From: Paraburkholderia sp. UYCP14C
GTDB lineage: Bacteria > Pseudomonadota > Gammaproteobacteria > Burkholderiales > Burkholderiaceae
Direction of reading: 5' to 3'
Length of the DNA stretch: 64,000 nt
NCBI RefSeq assembly: GCF_004197395.1
Contig: NZ_SELS01000030.1
Span: forward strand, 1-64,000
Part shown: piece after piece, positions 1 to 8,515 of the stretch
Position numbering within the stretch: the stretch's first letter is position 1
How the letters are laid out: every line of letters starts with the position of its first letter
The notes under the pieces: model-generated
Seen by the model: only the letters and a program-made list of their open reading frames with translations
Databases searched by the model: none
Told to the model about the DNA's origin: nothing
Position numbers and translations under genes: made by a program

Positions 1-57
1 CGGCCGAAGCTCTGGACGAGTACCTAAAATCTGTTCAACAATCTCGTGTTGCGACGA

Positions 58-345
58 CCGGTTGAATCCGCCCAGTATGCAGCGGTGAGTACCAGGCCTT
101 GCTGAAGTGCTGAAGCGGCATCACCTGTTTTGCAGCATGAGCCGCTGAACCTGAAAATGGAGCGCGTGTGCCAGTGTCAGTATGCCAACTACGATGTGGC
201 TCGGTGCGATATAAGCTGGTACATCGTCCCTTTCTGCAATCCGGTGCGCTTGCACTCCACGCTGGACTAGCTGTCGCTCGCCGTCTACGAGGCGAATCCG
301 ACAGCGAAAGAACTTATCCGCCTGTCCGAAATAACTTGTTGGAAA
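58..345 (+). pseudogene. IS3-family transposase OrfB, C-terminal remnant
   Basis: Decayed 3' part of an IS3-family DDE transposase (OrfB). Reading across frames gives pieces such as GEYQALLK, RHH..CSMS and, from about 148 on, NLKMERVCQCQYAN, then FCNPVRLHSTLD, an in-frame stop and LSLAVYEANP. These match the usual IS3 order (QYAS..YQALL, CSMSR, NLKMERV, FYNSVRLHS.LG.L.P..YE). The RKGNCWDNA..E..F segment carrying the last catalytic Glu appears deleted between the CSMS and NLKMER pieces. At least two frameshifts and one stop make it non-functional. Only the tail lies in the window; the 5' part would be before base 1. The IS group within IS3 is not resolvable by eye. Confidence 0.75.
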
Positions 346-814
346 AGCAACTTGAAATCGCCTGCTGTCTGATTGACGCGCAGCCGGAAGGCGCTGAGGA
401 GGGCGCGGAACAGACGCAACTGCATCAAGCGCACCATGTTAGAAAAATACACAGTAGAATGCGCGCACGCGTCTTAAAAGTCAGTCATTCCCTCAGATTA
501 CACCTCGCCAAATGCTCAAGACGAGAAATGAACGTCGGCAGTCTAGCCCAACGCAGATTTGTCGTGCTACGACGTCTGTCGTAGGCTCGACCAGATCCGG
601 ATTCGGAAGTGTTGCCGGCGTATCCATAACCAGCGCAAATCACGTATTGAAAGGGATGTGAGGTGCTATTATGATGTGGCTTCACGAATTACGCTAATTC
701 AATCTTGTTTTAAACGGCAGCGCGCCGGAGTGGGGTGCAAGCATCCGTGTTGAGATCGAATCGTATGTAATTTCAAATCATTATTTCGATTAAGAATTTT
801 AATTAAAAATCCAA
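346..814. other. Non-coding stretch between IS remnant and wcbI-like gene
   Basis: No convincing gene. The short open frames here have no recognisable protein character. A small perfect inverted repeat lies at 567-573/578-584 (arms CTACGAC/GTCGTAG, 4-base loop). The last 150 bases become strongly AT-rich, as expected for a promoter region of the AT-rich capsule genes that follow. Confidence 0.5.
750..778 (+). promoter_or_regulatory. Candidate sigma-70 promoter for the wcbI-like/GSCFA pair
   Basis: TTGAGA at 750-755 (5 of 6 to the -35 consensus), a 17-base spacer, then TCAAAT at 773-778 (4 of 6 to the -10 consensus). It sits in an AT-rich tract about 40 bases upstream of the ATG at 815. Prediction from sequence only. 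Confidence 0.35.
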
Positions 815-1660
815 ATGGAAAAGTGGCTCGTAGTATCGAACTGTCAAACCGTGGGACTTGGGAACTGTCTATCGCTACTTTGTCCCTTCGTGAAGGTTGA
901 GACATGTGACATCTGGAGCTTTCGTTCTGAGATGACCGGCTGGAAATCGAAATTGGGCGAGTACAGCCAAGTGATCTTGAATCCTTTATTCAGGCACGAA
1001 CTTGATCTTTCCGGTACGGACCATGTAACCTTCGTTCCGTCCTTCTATTTTCAAGGTTTTCACCCCGATCTAACGTATGTGCGTTGCGACGGCGTACCCG
1101 TGAAAAGTCCAATGGACGATTACCATTCGGTGATCATCGCAGTTGCCTTCAGGAAGGGATTAACTGAATCTGAAGCACGCCGTCTGTTTGTAGGGGACGT
1201 TTATGAGCGCCTTGGCTACTTCTCGATGTGGGACGCGGCAAAACAGGAATTTATCCAAAATTTTGATGCTTACGGTTTAAATGTCCGATCTGAATTTTCT
1301 GGATGGATGAGAAGAGGCGGCTTCATGCACAGCGTCAATCACCCAAAGATTGATGCGATTTACGATGTGGCTGCAAAAGTAGCCAAAATGCTCAAAGGTG
1401 ACGACTATATCCAGAGTGCGTTCCGACCGCATGACAACCTCGCAGTTGCTCCCGTCTTTCCCGTTTATCCGGAGATCGCTGAGCGATATGGGCTGGATTG
1501 TGGTTCATACCTTTTCAAGTCCTTTCCCTATAAGTTTTTCGGGCTGGATGAGTTCATTGCTGGCAGTTACGAGGCATACAGGAAATTTCCCGTGGATGGT
1601 CTCGAAATACAAAGTCTATATTATGAACGCGCTATGAACCTGATTTCGGAGCAGATATGA
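815..1660 (+). CDS. WcbI-family putative capsule polysaccharide acetyltransferase
   Basis: 281-residue soluble protein of the WcbI family, which in Burkholderia pseudomallei is needed for capsule biosynthesis and binds coenzyme A. It is thought to transfer an acetyl group to capsule sugars in the cytoplasm. The N-terminus carries the family hallmark Asn-Cys-Gln (VVSNCQTVG, Cys10), with a conserved-looking FVPSFYFQG stretch near residue 70. No signal peptide or membrane segment is visible. The ATG at 815 follows an AT-rich leader without a clear Shine-Dalgarno. Its last four bases overlap the next gene (ATGA), so the two are almost certainly co-translated. Base composition is AT-richer than the wcbO-manC block. 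The family call is firm; substrate and reaction are inferred. Confidence 0.75.
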   Translation: MEKWLVVSNCQTVGLGNCLSLLCPFVKVETCDIWSFRSEMTGWKSKLGEYSQVILNPLFRHELDLSGTDHVTFVPSFYFQGFHPDLTYVRCDGVPVKSPMDDYHSVIIAVAFRKGLTESEARRLFVGDVYERLGYFSMWDAAKQEFIQNFDAYGLNVRSEFSGWMRRGGFMHSVNHPKIDAIYDVAAKVAKMLKGDDYIQSAFRPHDNLAVAPVFPVYPEIAERYGLDCGSYLFKSFPYKFFGLDEFIAGSYEAYRKFPVDGLEIQSLYYERAMNLISEQI

Positions 1661-2742
1661 ATAATCCCTATAAAGACCTGGATGATCACCACTTCTGGAG
1701 GCGCGCCATTTCTGCTGTAGATATGCATGCGGTCGACCCGGTCGTTTCCCCGAAGTTTGTGATTGAAAAGTCGGACCGAGTCGCGACCGCTGGAAGTTGT
1801 TTCGCGCAGCACATTTCTCGTCGGTTGTCCTCCATTGGTTTCAATTACTTTGTGCCAGAATCTGGGGAAAATTTGGATCCAGATAAAAAATTGGCGTTGG
1901 GGTATGGGGTATTCTCCGCACGTTACGGAAATATCTATACCGTCAGGCAATTACTACAAACGTTTGAAGAGGCTTTCGGTGCCCGTTCGAAAAGCGAAAG
2001 CGCGTGGGTACGAGAGGATGGTCGGTACGTAGATCCTTTTCGCCCTGCCATTGAGCCTGCAGGCTTTGCCAGCCCCGATGATATGCAGGAGGCCCGGCAA
2101 ATCCATATGAAACACGTGAGATCGGTGTTTTTGGATGCGGATATTTTCGTATTCACGCTTGGACTGACCGAGAGCTGGCTGAGTCGCACTTCGGGGGATG
2201 TCTTCCCCTTGGCGCCGGGCGTTTCCGGAGGATCCTATGATTCGATAAGCTACGAATTCGCAAATTTCAACATTGAGGACGTTGTTTCTGACCTGCGTCG
2301 CTTCCTCTCTCAACTCAAGTGCGTTAATCCGAAGATTCGAGTGCTACTGACGGTCTCACCGGTCCCACTCATTGCGACCTTTGAGAGGAGGCACGTGCTC
2401 ACTTCGACGACGTATAGCAAGTCGGTTCTTCGGGTGGCGGCCGAGATGGTAACTGCCGAATTCAATTGGGTGGATTACTTCCCGTCATTCGAAATCATCA
2501 CGGGCAATTTTAACGCGGGTCGGTACTATGAAAATGACCTGCGCGAGATTAATAGTATTGGCGTCAGCCACGTCATGAGGTGCTTCGTCCGAAACTACAT
2601 AGCTTCTTCGAGTGGCGCGGGTCGAACCACAGATGCTGAGGTAGCGAATTCCCCAAACGACGGCATCGCGGCGGAGCAGTCACATTTCCGCATGGACCGC
2701 GTGGTTTGCGACGAAGAGATGATCGAGCGAGTATCTTTCTAG
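1657..2742 (+). CDS. GSCFA domain protein (SGNH/GDSL-like)
   Basis: 361 residues with the name-giving GSCFA motif (TAGSCFAQHISRRL, about residues 46-60), followed by FTLGLTESW near 168 and LTVSPVPLIATF near 231, the expected order for the GSCFA family (PF08885). The family is related to SGNH hydrolases and is commonly found beside polysaccharide biosynthesis genes; its chemistry is not established. There is no signal peptide, so it should act in the cytoplasm. It overlaps the WcbI-like gene by 4 bases, and the pair is bracketed by two dead transposase genes. I infer that it works with the WcbI-like enzyme in decorating the polysaccharide, for example O-acyl transfer or removal. Confidence 0.75.
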   Translation: MNNPYKDLDDHHFWRRAISAVDMHAVDPVVSPKFVIEKSDRVATAGSCFAQHISRRLSSIGFNYFVPESGENLDPDKKLALGYGVFSARYGNIYTVRQLLQTFEEAFGARSKSESAWVREDGRYVDPFRPAIEPAGFASPDDMQEARQIHMKHVRSVFLDADIFVFTLGLTESWLSRTSGDVFPLAPGVSGGSYDSISYEFANFNIEDVVSDLRRFLSQLKCVNPKIRVLLTVSPVPLIATFERRHVLTSTTYSKSVLRVAAEMVTAEFNWVDYFPSFEIITGNFNAGRYYENDLREINSIGVSHVMRCFVRNYIASSSGAGRTTDAEVANSPNDGIAAEQSHFRMDRVVCDEEMIERVSF

Positions 2743-3012
2743 CTGGGCCTGCAAGCAGCAGATCGCGACTGCGCGTCTCAATGATGGGGAATGTTTACGA
2801 ATGACGCGCTGCATTCTACGGTCAGTACAAGACAGCATTCCGCCGAGGACTGAGATTTACTCGCATGTTCGGGCGGTCCCATGGTTTGAAAATGCGGTAT
2901 CTCGCAGTGATTTTGTGCAGGACGAGGGAGCCTCGCCAAATGACGGTGGCGCCAGGCGGAGGAACCCTGCGGCGATTCAGATGTGTGATTTACACACGTC
3001 GCTTCAACCAAA
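2743..3012. other. Non-coding stretch, probable IS junction
   Basis: No gene with recognisable protein features. It lies between the GSCFA gene and the start of the IS481-type remnant and may include the left end of that element, but I could not identify terminal inverted repeats. Confidence 0.4.
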
Positions 3013-3940
3013 ATGAAGCGGTGAACCGAGAAATCTTGACTCGATTAAGTTGGGTGCTGACGTATCGCGAGACCTGCAACCCGGGTCTCGTATGTGCGCG
3101 GCTCGGGATTTAGAGGCCGACGCTTCGCAGGTGGCCACGGCGCTATCGGGATGCCGGAGAAGTAGATCTTTGCTCGCAAAGTCTCCGCCCTCTTGGCAGC
3201 CCAACCCGGAAAGTTTCAGAGGGTGGCGGGGCGACAATTCTCCGGCTGCGCTCCGAACACAAGCGGGCACAGCGGATCCAGAACGATCTGCCTCTCCGCG
3301 AGCAACGAGAACTGTGCCTCGCCAGAATTCACCAGATGCTCAGAACGGCCTCTGTGAAGCTGTTAGTGCACTTTAAGGCGGCTGGCACGTCCCAGACGCT
3401 CTAGCCGCCCGGCTCCCGGGGAGAGTCCACATGGAGACGACAAAGATCGGGCAACGCGTCCATCAATACGAGGCCATCGATGACTGTTCGCGCTTCTGCA
3501 TACTGGCTGTTTGCCCGCGCAGAAACGCCCGCAATATGCTGCTTTTTCTTGCTCTATCGGGGAGATGCCGTTTCCGATCCAACGTAACCAGACTGAGGGG
3601 CGAGTTCTCCGCCGAATCGGTGCAGCGACGTCTGAAGAGCGAGCGCATCAAATTTGGTCCATTCCCGCCGTGCTCCCGGCATCTCAATGGTGGAGTCGGG
3701 GATTCCCAACTTACTGACCTAAACGACTCCTGGTTCCGTCATGTCCCGTCTAATCACAAGATTGAGCCGGGAATTGAGGAGTGGCAGTCTGTTTGAAACG
3801 GGCGCCGTTCGAATTGCTCACTCGGCGACAATGCGCCCGTCGACCGTATCGCATAACTGGGCGAAATCACACCTCTCGTGGAGGAGGTTGAGAGCGCCTA
3901 TGATCGTTCGGAAGAGCGAATCCGGCACCGGCGAATGACA
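3013..3940 (+). pseudogene. IS481-family transposase remnant
   Basis: Heavily decayed IS481-type transposase spread over several frames. The N-terminal helix-turn-helix part reads REILTRLSWVLTYRET..PGLVCARLGI, then a stop, then RPTLRRW. A later piece reads METTKIGQRVHQYEAIDDCSR with MPFPIQRNQT in another frame (equivalent to the DTMKIGPGLYQYTAIDDCSR and EMPFPIQRIQTDRG segments), then ESVQRRLKSERIKFGP and HLNGGVGDSQLTDL. It finishes with a degenerate NWRRPHSSLGGKTP-like tail near 3795-3850. Multiple stops and frameshifts exclude activity. It separates the WcbI/GSCFA pair from the export genes. Confidence 0.75.
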
Positions 3941-4575
3941 AATCGTCAAGACCCTTGTCGAACATCACCTCACACTTGTAAAAGCTGAGCAGATCTCGAT
4001 CCACGTTCGCTTCCGTTGCGGTCAAGCAGATGGGGGGCGCAGGCGATGCGCTCCCCGCACAGAATAGCCAACTGATTGACGGCCTGCTGCCGGGTGATAG
4101 GCAGCATCTTTCAATCCATGCGATATTTCGCGAAGGAAGGTACATCAGTTTGCTTGCGGCTTACCTTTCCAGATCTAATAACCTTCAGTCATTTATTCGC
4201 GAGAAGGTCATCAACATTCGCAATGCCTATAAGCTCAAGGGAGCGACTTTCTTGCCGACACTGACAGACTGCCATCCTTTGACAGCAGAGTGGGTGAAAC
4301 AGCTGGTTGGGATCGACGCCGTGCTGGCGTGCAACAGCCCGGCTCAAAACTCTCTCGCAACATCGTCAGCGTTTGGTTGAGTGACGATTGTCGCCGACCC
4401 TCCCCCTGTCAACACTTCCAGCATTTGTTGCCTGTCGTTAGTCACAAACCCAGTCGTATGCCCTACCCGTTATTTGAAATGGGAGGCCGTGTCTGATAAT
4501 TCAGGGGAACCAGCTCAAATGCAAACGTTTGCCAGCGCCCAGTATGTTTTTCCTTTCGTCATGTTTGCCGAATAC
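3941..4575. other. Gene-poor stretch upstream of the capsule export genes
   Basis: An open frame exists at 4030-4380 on the + strand (116 codons), but its product resembles no family I recognise and it has no evident ribosome binding site. The base composition and broken frames fit continued decay of mobile DNA downstream of the IS481 remnant. Nothing else was identified. Confidence 0.4.
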
Positions 4576-4605
4576 TTGACAGCGGCGATGCAAGCTACGT
4601 TTCAT
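4576..4605 (+). promoter_or_regulatory. Candidate promoter of the capsule export operon
   Basis: A perfect TTGACA at 4576-4581, an 18-base spacer and TTTCAT at 4600-4605 (4 of 6 to the -10 consensus). It lies about 105 bases before the ATG of the Wza-like gene, leaving room for a leader. Prediction only. Confidence 0.35.
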
Positions 4606-4709
4606 TTTTGTGATCGTAGTGTGGGATTTTCGTCAGATTGCGCAATTCGTCGCCCGAGCATGAGACAATCCGCGTCACGCCTTAATTACTTACTAATACA
4701 TCGCCATAA

Positions 4710-5876
4710 ATGTCGCGTCTGTCTCGTTATGTCATTTTCTCCGCGGCCGCATTGGGCGCGATTTCGGATTCTGGTTGTTCGAGCATTCCCACCTCCGGGC
4801 CTAGCAGTTCACAGGTAAGCAGCGCAGCGGCTACCGCGAATCCCACAGGCATTCAGATTGTCGATGTGACGGACGACGTCGCTCGCAAACTGTTCGCCGA
4901 ACGTAGCGTCGGGAACTTTGCCACCACGTTGGGTAGCGGCACATCGTTTCAACAGCAACTCGGTGTGGGGGACACCATTGAAGTATCGATTTGGGAGGCG
5001 CCGCCTGCCACCTTGTTTGGTGCTTCGCAACTCGATTCGAAGGCTGGCGCAAGCCTCGCGGGCGTGACGGTTCTGCCGGATCAAACCATCGACGGAAACG
5101 GCAAAATTAGCGTGCCGTTCGCGGGAGAGGTGAAGGCTGCAGGGCGGACGCCGTCCGAACTGCAGCGCGACATCGTTTTAAAACTTAAATTTATCGCGCA
5201 CGATCCGCAAGTGTTAGTGAAGCTCTCGCACAACGCGACTTCTTATATAACCGTAGTGGGCGATGTCGCAAGCAGCAACAGGATGGCGTTAAGCGCCCGC
5301 GGTGAGCGCGTGCTGGACGCACTAGCGGCCGCGGGTGGAGTAAAGCAACCTGTCGACAAAATCACCATTCAGGTTACGCGAGGCGAAACGGTTGCATCGC
5401 TGCCACTTGAAACCGTCATTCGCGATCCTCGACAGAATGTGCCACTACATGCGGGCGACATTGTAACGGCACTCTTCCAGCCATTCAGTTTCACGTCTCT
5501 CGGTGCCACGGGGAAAAATCAGGAAATCAATTTCGAAGCGCAAGGTATTACGCTCGCGCAGGCGATGGCACGATCTGGTGGTCTCGAAGACTCCCGTTCG
5601 GATGCAAAGGGGGTCTTCATTTTCCGCATGGAGAATGCAGGCGCTCTTAACTGGCCGAACCAGCCTGTTCGTACGACAGCAGACGGCAAGGTGCCAGTGA
5701 TCTATCGCGTCAATCTAAAAGACCCGAGTTCGTTCTTTGTTGCTCAGAGCTTCATGATGGATAATAAGGACGTACTTTACGTATCAAATGCGCCAGTCGC
5801 CGAGTTGCAAAAATTTCTGAACGTGATCTTTTCTATTGCGTATCCAATTGTTTATGGCGTACAGACATTTAGGTAA
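4710..5876 (+). CDS. Wza/KpsD-like capsule polysaccharide export lipoprotein (WcbC-like)
   Basis: 388-residue outer-membrane polysaccharide export protein. The N-terminus is a lipoprotein signal: a short hydrophobic stretch ending at SGCSS (Cys around residue 23). A Poly_export domain follows, with LGVGDTIEVSIWEAP near residue 85 and QTIDGNGKISVPFAGEVKAAGRT near 126-148, and then SLBB-type repeats (SYITVVGDVASSNRMAL, DALAAAGGV). The protein should form the outer-membrane channel through which capsule polymer leaves, docking to the KpsE-like protein encoded next. The length fits the shorter WcbC/CtrA/BexD-type exporters. It starts the export block; the next gene follows after 76 bases. Composition is AT-rich relative to the wcbO-manC block. 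Confidence 0.85.
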   Translation: MSRLSRYVIFSAAALGAISDSGCSSIPTSGPSSSQVSSAAATANPTGIQIVDVTDDVARKLFAERSVGNFATTLGSGTSFQQQLGVGDTIEVSIWEAPPATLFGASQLDSKAGASLAGVTVLPDQTIDGNGKISVPFAGEVKAAGRTPSELQRDIVLKLKFIAHDPQVLVKLSHNATSYITVVGDVASSNRMALSARGERVLDALAAAGGVKQPVDKITIQVTRGETVASLPLETVIRDPRQNVPLHAGDIVTALFQPFSFTSLGATGKNQEINFEAQGITLAQAMARSGGLEDSRSDAKGVFIFRMENAGALNWPNQPVRTTADGKVPVIYRVNLKDPSSFFVAQSFMMDNKDVLYVSNAPVAELQKFLNVIFSIAYPIVYGVQTFR

Positions 5877-5952
5877 TCGTAATCGTTTTTGCAACGAAAA
5901 GACGTGTAATTTCGATAAGATTTCGCATCTGAAAATTAATTGGTGAAGTCAA

Positions 5953-7068
5953 TTGAGCTTTAATATAATAAAGCGCCTTTCGATGGCGGATAGGCTGTTT
6001 TTTGGGGTTGTTGTCATACCTGTCGCGATTTCAATTTTATATTTCGGACCGTTGGCGAGCGATGTATATATATCGGAATCCAGCTTTGTAATTTACAGTC
6101 AGCAGACTCAGCAATCCACAGGATTGAGCTCATTCCTGCAGACTGCGGGATTGAGTAATTCTTCTTCCGGCGTATACGCGGTGAGAGACTATATTCTTTC
6201 GCGCGACGCATTGCGCGCCTTGGAAAAGAGTATTAAGGTCACTGAGATCTACACCAATCGCGATGCCGACCTGTTTAACAGGTTCGGGGGGGTGTTTTGG
6301 CCAGACCGAAGCAACGAAAAGTTGTTTGATTATTATCAGCACATGATTGGCGAGGACATCGATTCGACCTCGAATATTACAACTCTCCGTACCAAAGCAT
6401 ATACAGCGGAAGACGCGCGGCGGATAAACAGCGAATTGTTGACCCAAAGCCAGGAGTTGGTAAACCGATTAAATGAAAGGGCGAACAAGGACGCCGTCCG
6501 GTTCTTTGAGAAAAGTGTGATCGATGCGAAGTCAAAAGTCGAGATGGCATCCGTCAGTCTGGCCGAATATCGTAACAAGAAGGGTGTGTTTAGCCCGGAA
6601 CCGCAAGTAACCCTTAAGGCACAGTTGATCAGCAAATTGCAGGATGACTTAATCGCCAACGATACAAGGCTGCATCAGCTGGAGTCTATTTCGCCGCTGA
6701 ATCCTCAAATTGCAGCGTTGAAAATTGAAGATGCAACGCTTCAGAGCCAGATTCAGAAGCAGATGAGCGAAATTACCGGAGGTAATTCGTCGCTTGCGAG
6801 CAATGCGGTAGACTACGAGAAACTCTCACTTGAGAAGGACTTCGCCGAGAAGGAACTGGCGGCCTCTCTAACCTCTTTGGAGCAAGCGCGGATTCAGGCG
6901 CAGAAGCAGCAACTGTTCCTTGAGACCATCTCAACCCCAAGCCTCCCGGACGAGGCATTGGAGCCGAGACGAATTCGAGGGGTATTATCGACGCTGATGG
7001 TCGGGCTTTTGCTATGGGGCGTGTTTAGTGTGATCTTCGCGGGAATTCGAGAACATAATGATCGGTGA
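5953..7068 (+). CDS. KpsE/WcbD-like capsule export inner-membrane protein
   Basis: 371-residue polysaccharide co-polymerase/membrane-fusion type protein. One membrane helix lies at about residues 14-35 and a second near the C-terminus (about 344-366). Between them is a long, helical, coiled-coil-rich periplasmic part (FFEKSVIDAKSKVEMASVSL, LEKDFAEKELAASLTSLEQA). This is the KpsE/CtrB/BexC/WcbD architecture, bridging the inner-membrane ABC transporter and the outer-membrane channel. The frame opens with TTG at 5953; an ATG at 5983 (residue 11) is an equally possible start. Its end overlaps the kpsM-like gene by 11 bases, supporting one transcription unit. Confidence 0.82.
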   Translation: MSFNIIKRLSMADRLFFGVVVIPVAISILYFGPLASDVYISESSFVIYSQQTQQSTGLSSFLQTAGLSNSSSGVYAVRDYILSRDALRALEKSIKVTEIYTNRDADLFNRFGGVFWPDRSNEKLFDYYQHMIGEDIDSTSNITTLRTKAYTAEDARRINSELLTQSQELVNRLNERANKDAVRFFEKSVIDAKSKVEMASVSLAEYRNKKGVFSPEPQVTLKAQLISKLQDDLIANDTRLHQLESISPLNPQIAALKIEDATLQSQIQKQMSEITGGNSSLASNAVDYEKLSLEKDFAEKELAASLTSLEQARIQAQKQQLFLETISTPSLPDEALEPRRIRGVLSTLMVGLLLWGVFSVIFAGIREHNDR

Positions 7069-7849
7069 AAACGAATTCGATTTATTTACAAAGGCACGAA
7101 TTCAAGGGCGAGTGATATGGGCCCTTACGATGCGCGAAGTAATCACCCGGTTTGGCAGAGAGGGTCTGGGCGTATTTTGGCTGCTCGCAGAGCCGGCAAT
7201 GTTTATTGTCGGCGTGATGATTATTTTTAGCCACATCGAAAGGAAGGCGGCCTTTCCGATTGCCGAATATTTGTCCGTCAGCTATCCTACGCTGTTACTT
7301 TGGCGCAATGGGACCGGACGCGTAATAAAGGCGCTGGAAGTGAATCGCGCACTGTTGCATCATCAACCTATTCGTCCGATTGATATTATTTATTCCAGAA
7401 TTTTGTTGGAATTTTCCGGATCGGCTGGAGCTTTTTTTATTCTGTTTATCATCCTTGTTCAGTTGAATATTTGCCAATGGCCAGACGATATTTTTTCAAT
7501 GGTCGGTGGCTATATGCTGATCATTTGGTTTTCGTTTTGCTTCGTATTGATTATGGCGGCGCTGTCGGAGCTCAGTGAATCGATTGAGAGAGTCTCTCAT
7601 ATTATATTGTATCTGATGCTTCCATTTTCTGGTGTATTTATTCCGCTGTCGACGTTACCGAGAGAATACCGGGATTTGCTGCTATGGTTTCCGCTTGTAG
7701 ATGCAGTTGAGTATTTCCGTCACGGCTATTATGGTATGAGAATGACTACATTTTATAACATTCCATACACGATATTCGCGACTCTTGCTCTAATGTTGTT
7801 TGCGTATGGATTAACCCAGATGTCTATCAGAAAAATTAGCTTGCACTAA
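7058..7849 (+). CDS. KpsM-like capsule ABC transporter permease
   Basis: 263-residue ABC-2 type permease with about six membrane helices (for example VFWLLAEPAMFIVGVMIIF and SAGAFFILFIILVQL). The N-terminal cytoplasmic stretch has the typical MREVITRFGREGLGVFW signature of KpsM/Wzm polysaccharide exporters. Together with the KpsT-like ATPase encoded 9 bases downstream, it moves finished, lipid-linked capsule polymer across the inner membrane. It overlaps the kpsE-like gene by 11 bases. Codon use and AT content match the flanking export genes. Confidence 0.88.
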   Translation: MIGENEFDLFTKARIQGRVIWALTMREVITRFGREGLGVFWLLAEPAMFIVGVMIIFSHIERKAAFPIAEYLSVSYPTLLLWRNGTGRVIKALEVNRALLHHQPIRPIDIIYSRILLEFSGSAGAFFILFIILVQLNICQWPDDIFSMVGGYMLIIWFSFCFVLIMAALSELSESIERVSHIILYLMLPFSGVFIPLSTLPREYRDLLLWFPLVDAVEYFRHGYYGMRMTTFYNIPYTIFATLALMLFAYGLTQMSIRKISLH

Positions 7850-7857
7850 CAAGATCG

Positions 7858-8511
7858 ATGTTGGAACTAATTAATGTAAGTAAGCACTATCCGGTGCATC
7901 ACGGGCGTGATCGTCGATTGGTTCTTGATAAAATCAATCTTGCGGTCCAACCTGGGCAGAAGTGGGGAATATTAGGGCGGAATGGCGCGGGTAAGTCGAC
8001 GTTGATCCGGATCATGAGTGGTTCCGATCTACCCAATTCGGGGTTGCTGAAAAAGTCGATGACGGTTTCGTGGCCGTTAGCTTTCGGAGACGCCTTTCAA
8101 GGGAGCTTGACTGGTAAGGATAATGCCCGGCTCATTTCCAGGGTGTATGGGATAGACCCCGTAGGAACTATCGAGTATGTGAAGCAGTTCGCAGAACTAG
8201 GCGTCTATCTAAATGAGCCCGTTAAAACGTACTCCGCTGGTATGCGGTCGCGACTGGCTTTCGCTATCTCAATGTCGATCGAATTTGACTGCTTCTTGAT
8301 CGACGAGGCAATGGCCGTTGGCGATCATCAATTTGCGAAAAAATGTGACGTCGAGCTTTTCCAGAAACGCCGCGATAGAGCCATGGTAATAGTTACCCAC
8401 CAAACGGAACTAATCGAGGAACACTGCGACCATGCCGCGCTACTGGAAAAGGGGCGGTTGAAGATATTCGAAAACGTAAGTGACGCGATTACAGCATATA
8501 AAGAACTGTGA
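7858..8511 (+). CDS. KpsT-like capsule ABC transporter ATPase
   Basis: 217-residue ATP-binding subunit. The Walker A motif is GRNGAGKST (about residues 41-49). The signature loop is unusual but typical of KpsT/Wzt (TYSAGMRSRLAFAISMSI). Walker B is FDCFLIDEAMAVGD, with a switch His in VIVTHQ. There is no C-terminal carbohydrate-binding domain, so it is KpsT-like rather than Wzt-like. That fits a group 2 capsule in which export does not need recognition of a modified O-antigen end. It powers the KpsM-like permease encoded immediately upstream. Only 4 bases separate it from the chosen start of the next glycosyltransferase gene. Confidence 0.9.
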   Translation: MLELINVSKHYPVHHGRDRRLVLDKINLAVQPGQKWGILGRNGAGKSTLIRIMSGSDLPNSGLLKKSMTVSWPLAFGDAFQGSLTGKDNARLISRVYGIDPVGTIEYVKQFAELGVYLNEPVKTYSAGMRSRLAFAISMSIEFDCFLIDEAMAVGDHQFAKKCDVELFQKRRDRAMVIVTHQTELIEEHCDHAALLEKGRLKIFENVSDAITAYKEL

Positions 8512-8515
8512 AATC

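Noticed and set aside
168-584. A 138-codon frame over the IS3 remnant
   Set aside because: It runs out of frame relative to the recognisable transposase peptides and has no protein character of its own.
4030-4380. A 116-codon + strand frame between the IS481 remnant and the Wza-like gene
   Set aside because: The opening (NSQLIDGLLPGDRQHL) faintly recalls Crp-type proteins, but the resemblance stops at once. No ribosome site and surroundings of decayed mobile DNA; not supportable as a gene.
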